DNA from: Verrucomicrobiales bacterium
GTDB lineage: Bacteria > Verrucomicrobiota > Verrucomicrobiia > Verrucomicrobiales > DEV007
DNA: 64,000 nucleotides
Direction of reading: 5' to 3'
Assembly (NCBI GenBank): GCA_012960505.1
Contig: DUBC01000052.1
Coordinates: forward strand, 1-64,000
Shown: piece by piece, positions 61,045 through 64,000 of the stretch
How positions within the stretch are numbered: position 1 is the stretch's first letter
Layout: each line of letters opens with the position of its first letter
Notes under the pieces: generated by a model
Told to the model about the DNA's origin: nothing
The model's database searches: none
Seen by the model: the letters and a program-made list of their open reading frames with translations, nothing else
Program-made: the position numbers and the translations under genes

Positions 61045-62400
61045 TTAAGTTAACTCGGGCAGAGGCCTCCAACCGTCCACGAGATAATGAGGTCTACCAG
61101 TTAAATCAGGAAGAGTAGTAGTGTTTGGGTCAATTCCCATATTGTGATAAAGCGTGGCCATTACTTCGCCCATGTGAACTGGGCGGTCATCTGCTTCCGC
61201 TGCTATTTTGTCCGTAGAGCCGATAATTTTTCCTGTCGGCATTCCTCCACCTGCGAGGAGTGCACATGAAACATTAGGCCAGTGGTCGCGTCCGGCATTT
61301 TTATTGAGTTTGGGCGTTCTTCCAAACTCGCCCCAGGCGCACACAGTCACATCTTTGTCCATTCCTCTCTCATGCAAATCCTCTATGAGCGCACTGAGAC
61401 CTTGATCAAAAATCGGAGCATGTTCTTTCATGCCTTTAGTATTATTAGAATGAAAATCCCAGCGACCAAAATTAAGGGTAACGCATCGTGCCCCAGCTTC
61501 GACTAAGCGCCGAGCAATCAGGAAATGTTCATTGTTCTTTGGAGCGCCATCACCAACATTCTTAGGATCCCCTTTCCCATAACGTTCGCGGATCTTTAGA
61601 TCTTCTTTTTCGATATTAAGAGCATTGGCCAGGCGACTCGAAGTGAGCAGACTGAACGCTTGTTGCGTAAAACCATCGAGTCCTTCTATCTTGCCGGTTG
61701 CATCCAGATCCCTACGCATTTGATCGAATGAGTGGAGAAGATTCTTGCGCTGAGAAAGCCTTTTCGTGGTTATACCGTTCAGAACCATATCCTTCATTCC
61801 GGGGCCAGAAGGTCGGAACGGGCTGTGCTGAACTCCCAAATATCCGGGCATCCCTGAAGAACCGTAAGGAGGATGCCCAGCCTTTGGCGCCAAACCAATG
61901 AATGGAGGCGTTCTGGGGTCAGAAGCCCCCATCAAACGTGATAGGGCTGATCCGATAGAAGGCCATCCACCGGGGGGCTGTCCTTTAGAGTTAAGGGTAG
62001 AGCCTTTCCTGCCAGTATAACACATGAAAGAGTCATGGCTGCCGTTTGGAGCCCCAATGACTGAACGGATAGCAACGCACTTATCCATGATTTTGGCCAT
62101 GCGGGGCATGAGTTCGCCAATCTGTATTCCATCAACGTTTGTTGGAATAGCTCCTAAATCTCCACGATATTCTGAAGGAGCGTCAGGCTTGGGATCCCAC
62201 AAATCCTGATGCGGAGGCGCGCCGGCCATATAAATCATAATTAGGGCTTTATGAGAGGATTTCCCACTATTTACCGTTTCAGCTTGAAGTAATTGAGGTA
62301 GTGAGAGCCCACCCATTCCGATACTGCCAATGCTCAGAAAATCACGACGGGATATGCCGTCACAAAGGTTACCTTTGGAATTACCGTAAACCTTAAGCAT
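61045..62400 (-). CDS. DUF1501 domain protein, Tat-exported
   Basis: This 451-aa protein has a twin-arginine leader (SRRDFLSIGSIGMGGLSLP, ~17-35). DUF1501 motifs are clear: MIYMAGAPPHQDLWDPKPDA, GSHDSFMCYTGRKGS, WGEFGRTPKLN and GRDHWPNVSCALLAGGG. It ends HYLVDGWRPLPELT. It is less like the DUF1501 protein at 4573 in its N-terminal half. A piece of its 3' end is copied into the mosaic pseudogene at 59330. No DUF1549/DUF1553 partner gene adjoins it. Confidence 0.92.
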   Translation of the reverse strand: MLKVYGNSKGNLCDGISRRDFLSIGSIGMGGLSLPQLLQAETVNSGKSSHKALIMIYMAGAPPHQDLWDPKPDAPSEYRGDLGAIPTNVDGIQIGELMPRMAKIMDKCVAIRSVIGAPNGSHDSFMCYTGRKGSTLNSKGQPPGGWPSIGSALSRLMGASDPRTPPFIGLAPKAGHPPYGSSGMPGYLGVQHSPFRPSGPGMKDMVLNGITTKRLSQRKNLLHSFDQMRRDLDATGKIEGLDGFTQQAFSLLTSSRLANALNIEKEDLKIRERYGKGDPKNVGDGAPKNNEHFLIARRLVEAGARCVTLNFGRWDFHSNNTKGMKEHAPIFDQGLSALIEDLHERGMDKDVTVCAWGEFGRTPKLNKNAGRDHWPNVSCALLAGGGMPTGKIIGSTDKIAAEADDRPVHMGEVMATLYHNMGIDPNTTTLPDLTGRPHYLVDGWRPLPELT

Positions 62401-62630
62401 TGTTTAAACTAACATGTTTATAATAGTATAAGTCAATTGATCTAAAATATTTTATTATGCCGTTACCTTCAGCGGACATTGTATTTGACTCTCTTAAAAA
62501 AGATGATTATCAAAAAAACTAAAAAAATAATGATAGGAACGTTGTTTCAATCAATGTTTATAATAAAAATATCGATTTAGGGAACTTTTTATATGCGGTT
62601 AATTTTCATATTCATAGAGAGAAAAGCAGC

Positions 62631-64000
62631 ATGAATGCAGACCCCCCCACAATAAATTCGACAGAGTCAAAATCACTGAAAGGATTTTGGGCTCTTTTCT
62701 TGGTCCAGTATCAGGGAGCTTTCAGCGATAACCTATTCAAGTTTCTTGTAATTTTTTCCAGCATTAACAGTTTAGGCACTGAACTAGACACGGAAAGAGA
62801 CTTCCGTTTGTTTCTGATCGTGGCGGTTTTTGCTTTGCCGTTCATCTTCTTTTCAATGGCTGCAGGATGTCTAGCGGACCGGTATTCGAAGGGAAGAGTC
62901 ATCACATGGACCAAGGGGCTTGAAATTGGAATTATGATCGTGGGGGTCTTTGCTCTTAAATCCGGAGAGTTTTATTACATGTTGGGAGTGATCCTTCTAA
63001 TGAGCATCCAGAGCGCGATTTTCAGCCCTGCTAAATATGCTTCATTGCCGGAATTGCTGCCAAACGAAAAATTAAGCTGGGGCAATGGTGTAATTGGTTT
63101 AGGCACATTTGGCGGTATCATTGCCGGAGGAACAGTGGCTGGCTTACTGTCTTCTTGGTTCAAAGATGATGTGTGGCAGTGCGGAGGGATACTTATCATT
63201 CTTGCAGTGGCCGGTGCCATAGTCTCACGGTGGATTACACGTCACCCGGCAGCCAACCCCGGTAAACGGATTAAAATTAATTTTATAGGTGATTTAATTT
63301 ACAATCTTAGGGAAGCAGGAAAGAACAGAATACTAGGGCTGGCCATTATGGGTAGCATTTACTTTTGGTTAGTCGCTGCGCTCTATGAACCGACGTTAGT
63401 TGTTTTTGGTAAAGATCTTGAACTGACGGATTTTCAGATCAGCCTAATGCGTGCGTGTCTAGCAATTGGTATTTCCATAGGTAGTGTTTCGGCCGGGTAC
63501 CTTTCGCAAAACAAAGTGGAATATGGTTTGATACCATTGGGTTCATTAGGACTTGCGATCTGCTCAATTGTTTTAGGTTTTTTCGAACTTCATTTTATCC
63601 AGATAAGTTTTTTACTGGTATGCTTAGGTATTTCAGGGGGCTTTTTTAATGTTCCGGTCAGCGCCCTCATTCAAAAGCTTCCAGACAAAAAGAACAAAGG
63701 CTCCGTCATTGCGGCCAATGGTTGGCTCAGTGCTGTGGCAATGGGCTTCGCAGCATTGATTTTTTATCTGTTCAAAATTCAACTTGGAATCGATGCCAAA
63801 GCGATGTTTTGGGTCATTGGCTTGACCACAATTGCGGGAACGATTTATGCAATCTGGTTAGTGCCTGATTCGCTAGCAAGGTTCGCTCTATGGGCACTAA
63901 CCAATACGCTTTATCGGGTCAAGGTCCTAGGAAGAAATAACTTACCAGAGAGAGGAGGAGCACTTCTTGTTTCTAATCATATATCGTTAGCGGATGCACT
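62631..64000 (+). CDS. MFS transporter fused to PlsC-type acyltransferase (LplT/Aas-like), 3' end outside window
   Basis: This frame is open from ATG 62631 to the window end (at least 456 codons). Residues ~15-420 form an MFS transporter with FWALFLVQYQGAFSDNLFKF and a GCLADRYSKGRV loop typical of lysophospholipid transporters (LplT). From ~435 a PlsC acyltransferase begins (LGRNNLPERGGALLVSNHIS), with the HX4D motif at H450-D455 just before the edge. Full-length proteins of this type continue with an acyl-ACP synthetase domain and recycle lysophosphatidylethanolamine at the inner membrane. Whether that domain is present cannot be seen. Confidence 0.85.
   Translation, partial: MNADPPTINSTESKSLKGFWALFLVQYQGAFSDNLFKFLVIFSSINSLGTELDTERDFRLFLIVAVFALPFIFFSMAAGCLADRYSKGRVITWTKGLEIGIMIVGVFALKSGEFYYMLGVILLMSIQSAIFSPAKYASLPELLPNEKLSWGNGVIGLGTFGGIIAGGTVAGLLSSWFKDDVWQCGGILIILAVAGAIVSRWITRHPAANPGKRIKINFIGDLIYNLREAGKNRILGLAIMGSIYFWLVAALYEPTLVVFGKDLELTDFQISLMRACLAIGISIGSVSAGYLSQNKVEYGLIPLGSLGLAICSIVLGFFELHFIQISFLLVCLGISGGFFNVPVSALIQKLPDKKNKGSVIAANGWLSAVAMGFAALIFYLFKIQLGIDAKAMFWVIGLTTIAGTIYAIWLVPDSLARFALWALTNTLYRVKVLGRNNLPERGGALLVSNHISLADA

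Overview
The window looks like chromosomal DNA from a heterotrophic Verrucomicrobiota-type bacterium, probably aquatic. The evidence is family content: DUF1501 and DUF1080 Tat/Sec-exported proteins, ThuA, CotH/lamin-tail giants, a sulfatase, PQQ-propeller and FG-GAP proteins, and an LpxC-FabZ fusion that implies an LPS-bearing envelope. The exact lineage cannot be fixed from the sequence alone. No IS element, prophage, CRISPR array or rRNA operon was seen.

Layout. 1-25.4 kb is mainly secreted catabolic and surface functions: an S9-peptidase-like fragment at the left edge, an FG-GAP/D,D-carboxypeptidase fusion, DUF3500, DUF1501, a double DUF1080, a papain-like protein, a PHP phosphoesterase, a Gfo/Idh/MocA oxidoreductase, a 1663-aa CotH/lamin-tail protein, DUF1080, ThuA and an APH-fold kinase-like protein. 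A phosphodiesterase-glutaredoxin-ProS cluster and another DUF1080 protein follow. 25.4-31.3 kb is housekeeping: an M20 peptidase, trxA, lpxC-fabZ, lpxA, DUF3817 and DUF1802. 31.5-38.5 kb is a single 2308-aa CotH/lamin-tail protein. 38.6-50.6 kb holds tRNA-His, rnc, a probable selenoprotein, mnmG, two perfect parS palindromes, the pyruvate dehydrogenase E1alpha/E1beta/E2 genes, recG and recJ. 50.7-62.4 kb returns to thiol-redox, transport and secreted enzymes. It includes a visibly rearranged patch (57-62.4 kb) with a truncated flotillin, a metallopeptidase, a 117-bp tandem repeat and a mosaic pseudogene. The right edge cuts an LplT/Aas-like MFS-acyltransferase.

The most notable item is at 39762-40532. 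A membrane-anchored redoxin reads through one in-frame TGA exactly where the redox-active Cys belongs (RGHW-TGA-PYC). A SECIS-like hairpin lies directly downstream. This is best explained as a selenocysteine UxxC protein; a plain gene caller would split it into two ORFs.

Other non-routine signals are two parS sites in and beside mnmG, with a DnaA-box/AAG-trio/AT-rich stretch nearby that could be oriC. There is also a decayed copy of the 3' end of a DUF1080 gene, lying as a direct repeat on the far side of a CotH gene. A Trp-containing beta module ('E-S-x-D-L-x-x-W') recurs in six otherwise unrelated exported proteins. All coordinates come from reading the sequence; no database search was run.
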